Below, piece by piece: positions 17,884-26,678 of a stretch of 64,000 bases of DNA. The number at the start of each line of letters is the position of its first letter. The first letter of the stretch is position 1. Under the pieces are notes generated by a model. It was not told the DNA's origin. It worked only from the letters and a program-made list of their open reading frames with translations, and did not search any database. The stretch comes from Candidatus Eisenbacteria bacterium (GTDB taxonomy: Bacteria > Eisenbacteria > RBG-16-71-46 > JACRLI01), in NCBI GenBank assembly GCA_016235265.1, contig JACRLI010000015.1:1-64000 (forward strand), in the 5' to 3' direction. A program made the position numbers and the translations under genes.

Positions 17884-19284
17884 CTAGGCGTCTTCATCGC
17901 ACAACCACCCCGCGCCCTCCAGCGCCCTCCACGCATCCTCCTCCCCGCGCCGCCGCAGCTCCGCGGACTCGTGCGGCTCGACCCGCATGAACCCACCCGG
18001 AAGCCGGGAATCCGGCTCGACCAGGCACACCCGTGCCGGCCGGCCCTCGCGGGTCCACGGCGCCGGCAGGCCGCCCAGCTCGCTGCGCAGGTCGCGCCAG
18101 GTGCCCAGCTCGATCAGGCGCGCGCCCAGCTCCAGCAGGTGCATCTCCCCGTTCACCGGATGCGGACACACGGCGGGCGACATCACCACCACCAGCAGCG
18201 CGTCCGCGCCGGCGGCCACCGTGGCCCGCACCACCTGGCTGGAGAGCATGCCGGCGTCCACGAACTCGCGCCCGCGCACCCGGCCCGGCTGGAACACGAT
18301 GGGAATGGCCGAGGACGCCGCGGCCGCCTCCACCACTTCCTCGGGCCCGCGCAGCACCATCAGCTCGCCGAGTGCGGCGTGGATGGATTCGCGGAAGACG
18401 TCGTTCGGGGGCTCCCAGTTGATGAAATGGCACATCCGGCCGGTGTCCACGGCCACCGCGGTCATCAGCAGGCGCACGTCCGAAGACACCAGGCGGTCGC
18501 GGTCGCCTTCCGCGATCAGGCTCTCCAGCACCCGGCGGCGCGAGAGGCCGCGCCACAGACCGCGGCCGCCGCTCTCCGGAAGCAGCCCGGCGAGCAGCCT
18601 GCGGATCCAGTGGCCCGAGCTGCCCTGGCGGTTGGCCCACCAGGCGGCCCCGGCCACCACCAGCACGGTGGCACTGAACCGGTGCGGCCACGGCCACGCA
18701 AGCGCCCACGTGAGCAGGTGGACCGCCACCGCCAGGGCCAGCGCGCGGCCGAACCAGCGCTGCCAGCGCTCCGGATCGCCCGCGGCGGAGGCGTTCGCCA
18801 TCCCCAGCTCGGCGCGCGACGCCAGCAGGGCTCCGGCCATGCCGGCCGCGCCCACGATCATCCAGGCCAGGGAATCGAGGACCCACGAGTGCGTGGCAGG
18901 AAGGGAATCGCGGCGGAAGATCACGCGGGCCAGCCCGGTGTTGGGCGAGCCGAACAGGGTGAGCACCACTTCCATGCACGCCAGGGCGGCCAGGAACAGC
19001 CCCGCGACGCGCATGATCAGGGTGGTCCAGCGGAAGCCCATGCTGGAGGGGCCCATGTGGAGCCAGGTGCGCTCGAGCTGGTCGGTCGAAAGGCCCTGCG
19101 CCACCCACGCCACCGCGTTCATGGCCCCCACCGAGACGCCGCTGACGATGGCCGGCTTGAGTCCCAGCCGCCGCAGGACTTTCAGGACGCCCACCTGGTA
19201 CGCGCCCAGGGCGCCGCCGCCCGAGAGAAGGACGGCGGGGTGCGAGAACGGCAGGTCGGGTCGCAAGCGGCGGCCGGCATTCAT
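17884..19284 (-). CDS. Patatin-like phospholipase with internal membrane segments
   Basis: 466 residues from ATG 19284 (MNAGRRLRPDL), behind GGGGGGAA. The oxyanion-hole motif GGGALGAYQ and nucleophile elbow GVSVGAMN lie in the first ~60 residues, but the catalytic Asp motif FVDAGML comes only near residue 345. Between them are several hydrophobic spans (e.g. MRVAGLFLAALACMEVVLTLF; WMIVGAAGMAGALLASRA; FGRALALAVAVHLLTWAL; FSATVLVVAGAAWW), i.e. three to four likely transmembrane helices. Ordinary patatins are 280-320 residues without this insert. Probably a membrane-anchored Ser-Asp lipid acyl hydrolase; substrate unknown. Confidence 0.85.
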   Translation of the reverse strand: MNAGRRLRPDLPFSHPAVLLSGGGALGAYQVGVLKVLRRLGLKPAIVSGVSVGAMNAVAWVAQGLSTDQLERTWLHMGPSSMGFRWTTLIMRVAGLFLAALACMEVVLTLFGSPNTGLARVIFRRDSLPATHSWVLDSLAWMIVGAAGMAGALLASRAELGMANASAAGDPERWQRWFGRALALAVAVHLLTWALAWPWPHRFSATVLVVAGAAWWANRQGSSGHWIRRLLAGLLPESGGRGLWRGLSRRRVLESLIAEGDRDRLVSSDVRLLMTAVAVDTGRMCHFINWEPPNDVFRESIHAALGELMVLRGPEEVVEAAAASSAIPIVFQPGRVRGREFVDAGMLSSQVVRATVAAGADALLVVVMSPAVCPHPVNGEMHLLELGARLIELGTWRDLRSELGGLPAPWTREGRPARVCLVEPDSRLPGGFMRVEPHESAELRRRGEEDAWRALEGAGWLCDEDA

Positions 19285-19339
19285 CGGCAATTCCCCCCAT
19301 TTTCATTATCGGCCGGCGGGGGGGGAAACACCAACGCCC

Positions 19340-20347
19340 TCAGCGCGGCCCGGAACCTCCGGCACCCGTCTCTCCGCTGCCGCGCACCAATTCCACGACA
19401 TCCTTCCCGCAGCGCCAGGCCAGCACCGACCCGCCGATCACCACCCCGACCATGAGCCCCAGCGAACAGGCCGCGTTGAACAGGGCGGCCACCTCCTGGT
19501 ACGGCGCGGGGTGCGTGAGGCCGTCCACCACGACGACCAGGTCTCGGGCGCGGAACAGCAGGTAGCAGATCGCCAGCTCGCCGCCGCTGAACAACAGCCG
19601 CGCCACCAACCGGAACGGCGCCGCCAGCGGGCGCACCAGCATCACCCAGTCGCTGAGGACGCGACCGATCGCGACCACCACGATCATCGGATAGAGCCGC
19701 TCCCACACCGGGCCCCAGGTGAACAGGGCCGCGGCGGGCCCGAGCACCAGCACGGGCGCCTTGAGGCCAAGCAGCCACCAGGCGCTGAAGATGGAGCTCA
19801 CCAGCAGCCCAGACACCGATCCGGCGAGGGACTTCGTGCCGCGGGCCCGTCGGGCACGCGGCAGCCGGCGCGGATCCCAGCTCTCGCGCCAGCGGTCGAA
19901 CCTGCCGGAGCGCGCCAGCCACAGATCGGCGAGCGCAAAGGCCAGGGTCACGACCCCGAAGACCCCGACCGCGGAGCCGATGAAGCCGGTGAAGGACTCG
20001 AATGCGGCGATCGTCCCCGCTCCGGTGGCCAGCATGGCCGCGGACCGCGCGACGTAGCCCACGCCGCAGATCACCATCGCCACCTGGACCGCCAGCCAGA
20101 AGAACGGCAGCAGCACGGGGCCGATCAGGGGCGGCGCGGGCCGGTATCACGAGGCGAGCAGGATGGGCGGCCCGATCTGACGGAGCAGTTCCGCCTGGTC
20201 GGCCTCCGTCAGGGGCCGGCCGCGTTCCTCCTCCCGCTCCTCCACCTGGGAGTGGATGTTGTCGGAGAGCTCGCGAATGATGTCCCGCCGCTGGGATCGC
20301 GGCAGCCAGATCTCGACTGCCTGCAGATAGCGCTCGATGAGTTCCAT
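19340..20347 (-). pseudogene. HAAS-domain membrane protein interrupted by an in-frame TGA
   Basis: The 66-codon piece from ATG 20347 (MELIERYLQAVEIWLPRSQ) is the HAAS/permease-prefix signalling domain that accompanies PadR regulators. It stops at TGA 20149-20147. The same frame then continues at once with YRPAPPLIGPVLLPFFWL and a multi-helix membrane region to 19340. Family members read straight through here with an Arg at the stop position (VASRY-type junction), so a CGA-to-TGA change explains it; the whole frame is 336 codons. Hydrophobic segments include WLAVQVAMVICGVGYVA, AVGVFGVVTLAFALADLW and LMVGVVIGGSVLAW. Downstream of PadR with a 9-base gap, as usual for such pairs. Could be a nonsense allele, a sequencing error, or two separate proteins. 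Confidence 0.75.
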
Positions 20348-20356
20348 GACTGTCTC

Positions 20357-20680
20357 CTACAGGATCCGGTCCAGGGATGCGTTCAGGCTCCGCCACTCCA
20401 CCGCCAGGAGGGCCAGGATCTGCTGCCCGTCCGGGGAGACGCGGTAGAATCGCTTATTCCGCTTGTCCTCCTCCCGCCACTCGCTGAGCAGGAGCCCCTG
20501 GGACTCCAGCCGGCGGAGCAGCGGGTAGAGGGTGTTCTCCTCGATGGCCATCCCGTGGTCGGCCAGCGCCTTGCGCAGGGCATACCCGTAACGCTCTGCG
20601 CGCAAGCAAGATAGCACTGCAACCACGAGACAGCCCCGGCGGAGTTCCAGGCGCAGGTTTTCGAAAAGGTCCGTACTCAC
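20357..20680 (-). CDS. PadR-family transcriptional regulator
   Basis: 107 residues from GTG 20680 (MSTDLFENLRLELRRG), with AGGGGG upstream; earlier in-frame starts fall in the operator. Winged helix typical of PadR: LVVAVLSCLRAERYGYALRK, IEENTLYPLLRRLESQGLL, EWREEDKRNKRFYRVSPDG. It should repress its own operon with the downstream HAAS gene. A 27-base dyad overlaps its -10 box (20698-20724). The ligand is unknown. Confidence 0.95.
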   Translation of the reverse strand: MSTDLFENLRLELRRGCLVVAVLSCLRAERYGYALRKALADHGMAIEENTLYPLLRRLESQGLLLSEWREEDKRNKRFYRVSPDGQQILALLAVEWRSLNASLDRIL

Positions 20681-20697
20681 ATCAGCACCCCCTGTGA

Positions 20698-20724
20698 CAT
20701 ACATCGTGTCGTATACACTGTATG
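20698..20724 (-). promoter_or_regulatory. Candidate PadR operator (imperfect palindrome)
   Basis: A 27-base imperfect dyad with CATACA at one end, TGTATG at the other, and an inner GTGT...ACAC pair. It overlaps the -10 box of the padR promoter, the usual place for autoregulation. Confidence 0.5.
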
Positions 20725-20745
20725 CCACACAGTACTGGATGTCAA
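20717..20745 (-). promoter_or_regulatory. Sigma-70 promoter for padR-HAAS
   Basis: Minus strand TTGACA (20745-20740), exactly 17 bases, TACAGT (20722-20717). The -35 box is perfect and the gap to the GTG start is short. Confidence 0.7.
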
Positions 20746-20761
20746 GAGATTCCTTCGGGTC

Positions 20762-21328
20762 TCAACGACGGCGCTCCAGGACGCCCACGCACGTAGTCCA
20801 CGCGGCCGCCACCGCCACACCCACCAGGGCCCCGACCATCCACCCGCCGAGCACGTCCAGCGGCCGGTGCACCCCGACATACACGCGCGAATAGCCCACG
20901 ATCAGCGCCAGCGCCGCGGCCGGAACCGCAAGGCGCGAGCGCCGGGCCGCGAACGCACCGGCCAGCGCGGCGAAGTTGGCGGCGTGCGCGGAGGGAAACC
21001 CGAACGTATGGCGCAGCGCGGTGAGCGCCCGCACCGGCAGGCCCGCATCCAGCGGACGCGGCCGGTGCAGCCAGGGCTTGAGCACGTGGTGGACGCACAG
21101 GTCGCCCAGCGCCACGGAGATCCACGCCACAAGCCAGGTCACGCGCGCGCGCCCGCGGAGCAGCAGCACTGGAAGCAGCGCCAGGCCGTACATCAGCGGC
21201 CGGAAGCTCGAGGTGTCGGTGAGCCCGCGCATGACGGCGTCCAGCCACGGAGCATGCGCGCGGTTGTTCAGCAGCACGAAGAGCGAGTCGTCCCAGGCGG
21301 GAAACAGGTCCGGCGGCACGGAGATCAT
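20762..21328 (-). CDS. PAP2-family membrane phosphatase
   Basis: 188 residues. All three PAP2 active-site motifs are in order: KPWLHRPRP (KX6RP), GFPSAHAANF (PSGH-like, with Ala for Gly) and SRVYVGVHRPLDVLGG (SRX5HX3D). About five hydrophobic helices alternate with them. Integral-membrane lipid or undecaprenyl-pyrophosphate phosphatases have this layout; the exact substrate is not readable. Confidence 0.92.
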   Translation of the reverse strand: MISVPPDLFPAWDDSLFVLLNNRAHAPWLDAVMRGLTDTSSFRPLMYGLALLPVLLLRGRARVTWLVAWISVALGDLCVHHVLKPWLHRPRPLDAGLPVRALTALRHTFGFPSAHAANFAALAGAFAARRSRLAVPAAALALIVGYSRVYVGVHRPLDVLGGWMVGALVGVAVAAAWTTCVGVLERRR

Positions 21329-21353
21329 GGAGTGAGGCTCATGGCGCGGGAAT

Positions 21354-21459
21354 CGGAGCTCACGGCGCGGCTTTCAGTGCGCAGGGTCCGGAGCTCAAGG
21401 CGCGGCTTTCAGTGCGCGGGGCCCGGAGTTCACGGGCGCGGCTTTCAGTGCGCGGAGCC
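21354..21459. repeat. 35-bp tandem repeat, three copies
   Basis: Three direct copies starting at 21354, 21389 and 21424, sharing the core GCGCGGCTTTCAGTGCGC with a few changes. A weak partial copy precedes at about 21333. They fill the gap between the PAP2 gene and the tRNA-Leu terminator region. No coding function seen. Confidence 0.8.
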
Positions 21460-21517
21460 GCACCGGGAAATGCAACGCGGCGGAGCGCGTCATCCGCGGC
21501 TCCGCCGTCGTCGAGTG

Positions 21518-21536
21518 CCCGTCCCTCGCGGACGGG
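21518..21536 (-). terminator. Hairpin downstream of tRNA-Leu
   Basis: CCCGTCC and GGACGGG form a 7-bp stem with a 5-base loop, five bases past the tRNA CCA end. A second stem (GGCGGAGC/GCTCCGCC, 21479-21506) follows. No T-run. Confidence 0.4.
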
Positions 21537-21540
21537 GGAT

Positions 21541-21626
21541 TGGTGCCGGGAGCGGGATTTGAACCCGCACGGGTTTCCCCACACGCCCCTCAAACGTGCG
21601 TGTCTACCAAATTTCACCATCCCGGC
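21541..21626 (-). tRNA. tRNA-Leu (anticodon GAG)
   Basis: The minus strand folds as a class II tRNA: acceptor GCCGGGA pairing with TCCCGGC, D-arm TGGTAGACACG, anticodon stem CACGT/GCGTG with loop TTGAGGG (anticodon GAG), a long variable arm, T-loop GGTTCAAATCC, and an encoded 3' CCA. It lies 18 bases after secG, the same neighbour order as secG-leuU in E. coli, so it is probably processed from the gapA-pgk-tpiA-secG transcript. Confidence 0.97.
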
Positions 21627-21644
21627 AGAAACCGGAGCGCGCGC

Positions 21645-22022
21645 CTACTTGCCCGTCGGCGCGGGCGTGACGGGCGCGGGAGTCGCGGGCGCCTGCGTCG
21701 GGGCCTGGCGCGCGGGCGCGGGGGCCGTCGCGGCGGGACGGCCGCGGCGCTGGGTATCCTGCTTGATCAGGCTCTTCGGCTGGACCGCCGCGCCGCGCGA
21801 GAGCAGCGCCAGCACGACCGACGTCACGAAGAACGTGATCCCCAGGTACTGCGTCGCCCGGGTGAGGAACGTGGAGGCGCCACGGCTGCCGAAAAGCGTC
21901 TGGCTGCCGCCGCCTGCGCCGAAGGCGCCGGCCAGGCTGCCACCCTTGCCCGACTGGAGCAGGATGGACACCATCAGGCCGAAGCACACCAGGATGTGGA
22001 CCAACAGGATCAGGACGTACAT
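21645..22022 (-). CDS. secG: Preprotein translocase subunit SecG
   Basis: Inner-membrane accessory subunit of SecYEG. 125 residues from ATG 22022 (MYVLILLVHILVCFGLM); an earlier in-frame ATG at 22079 adds a non-family segment. Two transmembrane helices: about 2-20, and ATQYLGITFFVTSVVLALL. The family signature SILLQSGKGGSLAGAFG and the TFLTRAT segment lie between them. The C-terminal ~40 residues are a low-complexity Ala/Pro/Thr tail, seen in many high-GC SecG proteins. Confidence 0.96.
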   Translation of the reverse strand: MYVLILLVHILVCFGLMVSILLQSGKGGSLAGAFGAGGGSQTLFGSRGASTFLTRATQYLGITFFVTSVVLALLSRGAAVQPKSLIKQDTQRRGRPAATAPAPARQAPTQAPATPAPVTPAPTGK

Positions 22023-22142
22023 GGGTTCCCCGCTGAAATCGTTGTGAATCAAGGCTTTCCAAAACGGTAACGATAGCACCCCGGGCCGGGCGGGTCAAGG
22101 GCGACGACCGGGCGATGACCGAGCCCGTCGAGGCTTCGACCG

Positions 22143-22170
22143 GGCGCCCACCGGGCCCGGCGGGGGCGCC
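22143..22170 (-). terminator. Hairpin between tpiA and secG
   Basis: GGCGCCC (22143-22149) pairs with GGGCGCC (22164-22170); the 14-base loop is itself partly self-complementary. It lies upstream of tpiA and downstream of the secG start in sequence terms, i.e. in the 185-base tpiA-secG gap. May attenuate read-through to secG and the tRNA. Confidence 0.3.
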
Positions 22171-22207
22171 GGCGAACCGAGTGTACCCTGGAGGCGGCCC
22201 CGCTCCC

Positions 22208-22966
<759 letters not shown>

Positions 22967-22968
22967 CT

Positions 22969-24168
22969 TTAGGACTTGTCCGTGAGCGCGGCCACGCCGG
23001 GCAGGGCCTTGCCTTCGAGGAACTCGAGCGAGGCGCCCCCGCCGGTGGAGACGTGCGACATGCGCGCCTCCAGCCCCAGCTGGTTCACCGCGGCCGCGGA
23101 GTCGCCCCCGCCCACCACGGTGGTCGCGCCCTTCGCGGTGGCCTCGGCCATGGCCTGCGCCACCGCCAGGGTGCCATGCGAGAACTCCGGCACCTCGAAC
23201 ACCCCCATGGGCCCGTTCCACACCACGGTCCTGGCTCCCTGGATGCGACGGGCATACTCCTGGGCGCTGTCCGGGCCGATGTCCAGGCCCACGCCCTCCG
23301 CGGGGATCTGGTCGGCCGCGACGGCCTTCTCGCTGCCGTCGGACTTCTCCGCGGAGGAGCCCACCAGCACGTCGGTGGGCAGCACCAGGTCCACGCCGCG
23401 CGACTTCGCCGCCGCGAGGATCTTCGCCGCCATCTCCACGCGGTCGGCCTCCACCAGGCTCCGGCCGGTCTCCATTCCGCGGGCCTTGTAGAACGTGAAC
23501 ATCATCGCGCCCCCGACCAGCAGGGAGTCCACCTTGCCCATCAGGTTCTCGATGACGTCGATCTTCCCGGAGATCTTGGAGCCGCCCAGCACCGCCACGA
23601 ACGGCCGCTTCGGCTCGGCCAGCGCGCGGCCGAGGTAGTCCAGCTCCTTCTGCATAAGGAAGCCGGAAGCGGCCTGCGGCAGCAGCTTCGCCACCGCCTC
23701 GGTGGAGGCGTGCGCGCGGTGCGCGCTGCCGAACGCGTCGTTCACGTACACCTCGCCCAGTTCGGCGAGCCGCGTCGCGAAGGCTGCGTCGTTGGCCTCC
23801 TCCTCGGCGTGGAAGCGCAGGTTCTCCAGCAGCAGCACCTGGCCGTCTGCCAGGGCCAGGGCCAGGGCGCGGGTGGCGTCGCCGACGCAATCGGGCGCCA
23901 GCTTCACCGGCATGCGCAGCAGCTCGCCCAGGCGCGCGGCCACGGGAGCCATGCCGTACTTGGGGTTGGGCGCGCCCTTGGGCCGTCCCAGGTGGGACAT
24001 CAGGATCACCCGGGCGCCCTTCTCGATGAGGTAGCGGATGGTGGGCAGCGACGCCACCAGCCGCGTGTCGTCGGTCACCCGGGCGCCGTCCAGGGGCACG
24101 TTGAAGTCCACCCGGACCAGCACGCGCCGGCCCTTCACGTCCAGGTCGCGGACGCCGAGCTTGTTCAC
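22969..24168 (-). CDS. pgk: Phosphoglycerate kinase
   Basis: Makes ATP from 1,3-bisphosphoglycerate. GTG 24168 (MNKLGVRDLDVKGRRVLVR) is two bases after the gapA stop, with GGAG eight bases upstream; 399 residues (family ~395). Visible: RVDFNVPLD, the substrate-binding SHLGRPKG and LLENLRFH, hinge KELDYLGRAL, FVAVLGGSKISGKI, WNGPMGVFE and the nucleotide loop VGGGDSAAAV. Middle gene of gapA-pgk-tpiA. Confidence 0.98.
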   Translation of the reverse strand: MNKLGVRDLDVKGRRVLVRVDFNVPLDGARVTDDTRLVASLPTIRYLIEKGARVILMSHLGRPKGAPNPKYGMAPVAARLGELLRMPVKLAPDCVGDATRALALALADGQVLLLENLRFHAEEEANDAAFATRLAELGEVYVNDAFGSAHRAHASTEAVAKLLPQAASGFLMQKELDYLGRALAEPKRPFVAVLGGSKISGKIDVIENLMGKVDSLLVGGAMMFTFYKARGMETGRSLVEADRVEMAAKILAAAKSRGVDLVLPTDVLVGSSAEKSDGSEKAVAADQIPAEGVGLDIGPDSAQEYARRIQGARTVVWNGPMGVFEVPEFSHGTLAVAQAMAEATAKGATTVVGGGDSAAAVNQLGLEARMSHVSTGGGASLEFLEGKALPGVAALTDKS

Positions 24169-24170
24169 GG

Positions 24171-25169
24171 TCAGGCTCCGATCAGCTTGAGCGCGTCCAC
24201 CATGCGGCAGCTGAAGCCCCACTCGTTGTCGTACCACGAGAACAGCTTCACCAGGTTGCCGCCCATCACGTTGGTGAGCTGCGCGTCGAAGATGGACGAG
24301 TGCGGGTTTCCGATGATGTCCACGGACACGATGGGGTCCTCGGTGTACTGGAGGATGCCCTTCATCGGGCCCTCGGCCGCGGCCTTCATGGCGGCGTTGA
24401 TCTTCTCCTTGTCGGTGGGCCTCGAGACTTCCACCGTCAGGTCCACCAGGGAACCGTCAATCACCGGCACGCGCACCGCCACGCCGCTGAACTTGCCGTC
24501 CAGATCCGGGATCACCAGGCCGATGGCCTTGGCCGCGCCGGTGGAGGTGGGCACCATGGACTCGCTGGCTGCGCGGGCGCGCCGAAGGTCCTTGTGCGGG
24601 CCGTCCTGGGTCACCTGGTCGTTGGTGTAGGCGTGCACCGTGGTCATCATGCCGCGCACGATGCCGCAGGTGTCGTGCAGCACCCGGGCCACCGGCGCCA
24701 GGCAGTTGGTGGTGCACGAGCCGATGGAGACCACGGTGTGCTTGTTCTTGTCGTAGAGTTTGTCGTTCACGCCGAACACGAAGGTCAGGTCGGCGCCCTT
24801 CGAGGGGGCGGACACCAGCACCTTCCGCGCGCCGGCGGCCAGGTGCACCGCGGCCTTCTCCCGGTCGGAGAAGCGGCCGGTGCTCTCCACCGCCACGTCC
24901 ACTCCGAGGTCCTTCCAGGGCAGCTTGGTGGGGTCCTTCTCCATGAACGTCTTGATGCGGCGGCCGTCCACCACGATGTCGGTGCCGTCCACCTGCACGT
25001 CGCGGCCCAGCGGGCCGTGCACGCTGTCGTACTTGAACAGGTGCGCCAGCGTCTTCGCGTCGGTGAGGTCGTTCACGGCCACGAAGTCGAGGTTCTTGTC
25101 CTGGAGCCCGGCGCGCAGCAGCAGGCGACCGATCCGGCCGAAACCGTTGATTCCAACCTTCACTGCCAT
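24171..25169 (-). CDS. gapA: Glyceraldehyde-3-phosphate dehydrogenase, type I
   Basis: Phosphorylating, probably NAD-dependent GAPDH. ATG 25169 (MAVKVGINGFGRIGRL) with AAGGAG nine bases upstream gives 332 residues; the longer in-frame upstream part is leader. Nucleotide loop GINGFGRIG, Asn-Asp after the second strand (AVNDLTD, the NAD-type pattern), catalytic Cys152 in SIGSCTTNCLAP, later His in the HAYTNDQ region, and C-terminal WYDNEWGFSCRMVD. First gene of the glycolytic operon; promoter at 25376-25404. Confidence 0.98.
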   Translation of the reverse strand: MAVKVGINGFGRIGRLLLRAGLQDKNLDFVAVNDLTDAKTLAHLFKYDSVHGPLGRDVQVDGTDIVVDGRRIKTFMEKDPTKLPWKDLGVDVAVESTGRFSDREKAAVHLAAGARKVLVSAPSKGADLTFVFGVNDKLYDKNKHTVVSIGSCTTNCLAPVARVLHDTCGIVRGMMTTVHAYTNDQVTQDGPHKDLRRARAASESMVPTSTGAAKAIGLVIPDLDGKFSGVAVRVPVIDGSLVDLTVEVSRPTDKEKINAAMKAAAEGPMKGILQYTEDPIVSVDIIGNPHSSIFDAQLTNVMGGNLVKLFSWYDNEWGFSCRMVDALKLIGA

Positions 25170-25278
25170 CGAGATGATCTCCTTCCCCGTGCGGGGTGCG
25201 GGAAGCGCGGAACCGGCTGGGCCGAAGCGCCCTCGCGGACACCCCTCCCCCCGTCTTCGGCTCTGGTTCCGCAGGCTG

Positions 25279-25301
25279 CCGGGCGCCACAGGGGCGCCCG
25301 G
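25279..25301 (-). promoter_or_regulatory. Hairpin in the gapA leader
   Basis: CCGGGCGCC and GGCGCCCGG form a 9-bp stem with a 5-base loop, about 110 bases before gapA and downstream of its promoter. It may stabilise the mRNA, or terminate transcripts coming from the glycosyltransferase gene. Confidence 0.35.
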
Positions 25302-25375
25302 GCATAGAAATCGCGGCCTCAACCCCACCTTCGGCGACGGGCCGGACCGCGGTCGTGAATGCGGGTTCGGGTTCG

Positions 25376-25404
25376 AATGTATCGGCCCGGCCCCCCCCTG
25401 TCAA
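25376..25404 (-). promoter_or_regulatory. Sigma-70 promoter for gapA-pgk-tpiA-secG-tRNA-Leu
   Basis: Minus strand TTGACA (25404-25399), 17-base spacer, TACATT (25381-25376). It overlaps the stop codon of the upstream glycosyltransferase and gives a leader of about 200 bases. Confidence 0.6.
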
Positions 25405-26669
25405 GGCGGGTCGGCGCCCCCCGGATCTTCCAATCTCTCGGCAAAGCCATTGGCCCGAACGACATAGCGGTGCCCGCGCCAGCGGATTCGGGGCCAGACC
25501 AGCGCGGCCCACCACATCGGAACGCTGGCCGCGTCCACCAGCGGGCGCAGCCAGGCGTACCCCAGTCGGAGCCCCGGCGGGCCGCAGCGGCGGCCCACCA
25601 GCGCGGTGGTGCCGACGTGCAGGAGCGCCAGGCCGGGGCCGGCCAGCCAGGCCCACGGGTCCCGGGACGGGGTCCATGCGGCCGCGGGCTGCGCGGCGCA
25701 GGTCAGCACGAACAGCCCCATGCCATACGCGGGCCCCAGCAGCAGCACGGCCAGCAGGAACCGTCCGGGCGCGGCCACCCGCATCATCAGCCACCAGCGG
25801 TGTCCGGCGGAGAGGAACTCCCGCCAGCGGGCGCGCGGCAGGTACATCCGCACCGCCTCCCCCCCCTGCAGCACGCGGCCCCCGAGGCGCGCGAGGCGCA
25901 TGCCCAGCGCGCCGTCGTCGCTGATGTGCGGGCCCAGCGATGCATAGCCGCCCGCCGCGGCCAGCCGCGCGGCGCCCAGCACGTACATGCCGCCGATCAG
26001 CGTGTCCGCGCGGCCGATGCGCTCCTGCACCGCCAGGATGCCGTCCAGGTCGGAGTTGGCGAAGGCCTGGAAGGCGCGCGACGCGAGGTCGCGCGCGCCG
26101 TCGTAGTAGACCGGTGCGCACATGGCGGCGGCACCGGAGGCCAGCAGGTCGCGGACCAGCGCGCGCAGCGCGCCGGGGCCGGGGCGCACGTCACTGTCCG
26201 AGGAGCACACCAGGGGCAGGAGCGGAGGAAGCGTGGAGGCCGGAGCGCCACCGGCCGCGGTGGAGACGATCCCGCCCGGGGCGGCTCCGGCAGCGGCAGC
26301 CGGAAGGACCTCGCCCGCGGCCACCGCCAGGTTGTGGAGCTTCTGCGAGCCCGCCCGGGCCAGGCCGGCCACCACCACCCGCACGCGCGGGTCGCGCGCG
26401 GCCAGCTCGCGCAGCAGCGGCAGGGCGGCGTCGCCCTCCGCCTCCACCACGAACTGGAACTCGAGCGGGCCGGGGTAGTCCTGGGCCAGGAGGGCTTCGA
26501 AGTTCTCTCGGGCGCCGGGGTCGAGGCCCTTCACCGGCTTGAGACAGGTGACGCCGGGCCATGCCCGGGGCTCGGTCCCCCGCGCGCGGCGCCGCAGCGC
26601 GCACGCCGCGCCGGCGAGGATGCACAGCGCCGACACCGCCGCGGAGGAGAGCGCGAAGGCGCGAAACAC
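25401..26669 (-). CDS. Ceramide-glucosyltransferase-like family 21 glycosyltransferase (HpnI-like)
   Basis: 422 residues from GTG 26669. N-terminal membrane helix (ALSSAAVSALCILAG), then a GT-A domain with CLKPVKGLDPGARENFEAL, FQFVVEAEGD, the metal site SSDSDVRP, GGMYVLGAARLAAAGGY, the acceptor motif SDDGALGMRLARLGG and a late HRWW like the family's RW/QRRW box. Two to three hydrophobic segments follow. The family moves sugars from UDP donors to lipid acceptors at the inner membrane (ceramide, hopanoid precursors). An Ala/Gly/Pro-rich insert before the SDSD motif is unusual. Nine bases after the secreted-protein gene, so probably the last gene of that cluster. Confidence 0.85.
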   Translation of the reverse strand: MFRAFALSSAAVSALCILAGAACALRRRARGTEPRAWPGVTCLKPVKGLDPGARENFEALLAQDYPGPLEFQFVVEAEGDAALPLLRELAARDPRVRVVVAGLARAGSQKLHNLAVAAGEVLPAAAAGAAPGGIVSTAAGGAPASTLPPLLPLVCSSDSDVRPGPGALRALVRDLLASGAAAMCAPVYYDGARDLASRAFQAFANSDLDGILAVQERIGRADTLIGGMYVLGAARLAAAGGYASLGPHISDDGALGMRLARLGGRVLQGGEAVRMYLPRARWREFLSAGHRWWLMMRVAAPGRFLLAVLLLGPAYGMGLFVLTCAAQPAAAWTPSRDPWAWLAGPGLALLHVGTTALVGRRCGPPGLRLGYAWLRPLVDAASVPMWWAALVWPRIRWRGHRYVVRANGFAERLEDPGGADPP

Positions 26670-26678
26670 GGCGCCGCC

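Noticed and set aside
19340..20149. Selenocysteine at the HAAS TGA
   Set aside because: Family members have Arg, not Cys, at this place and no selenocysteine-insertion stem is evident after the TGA.
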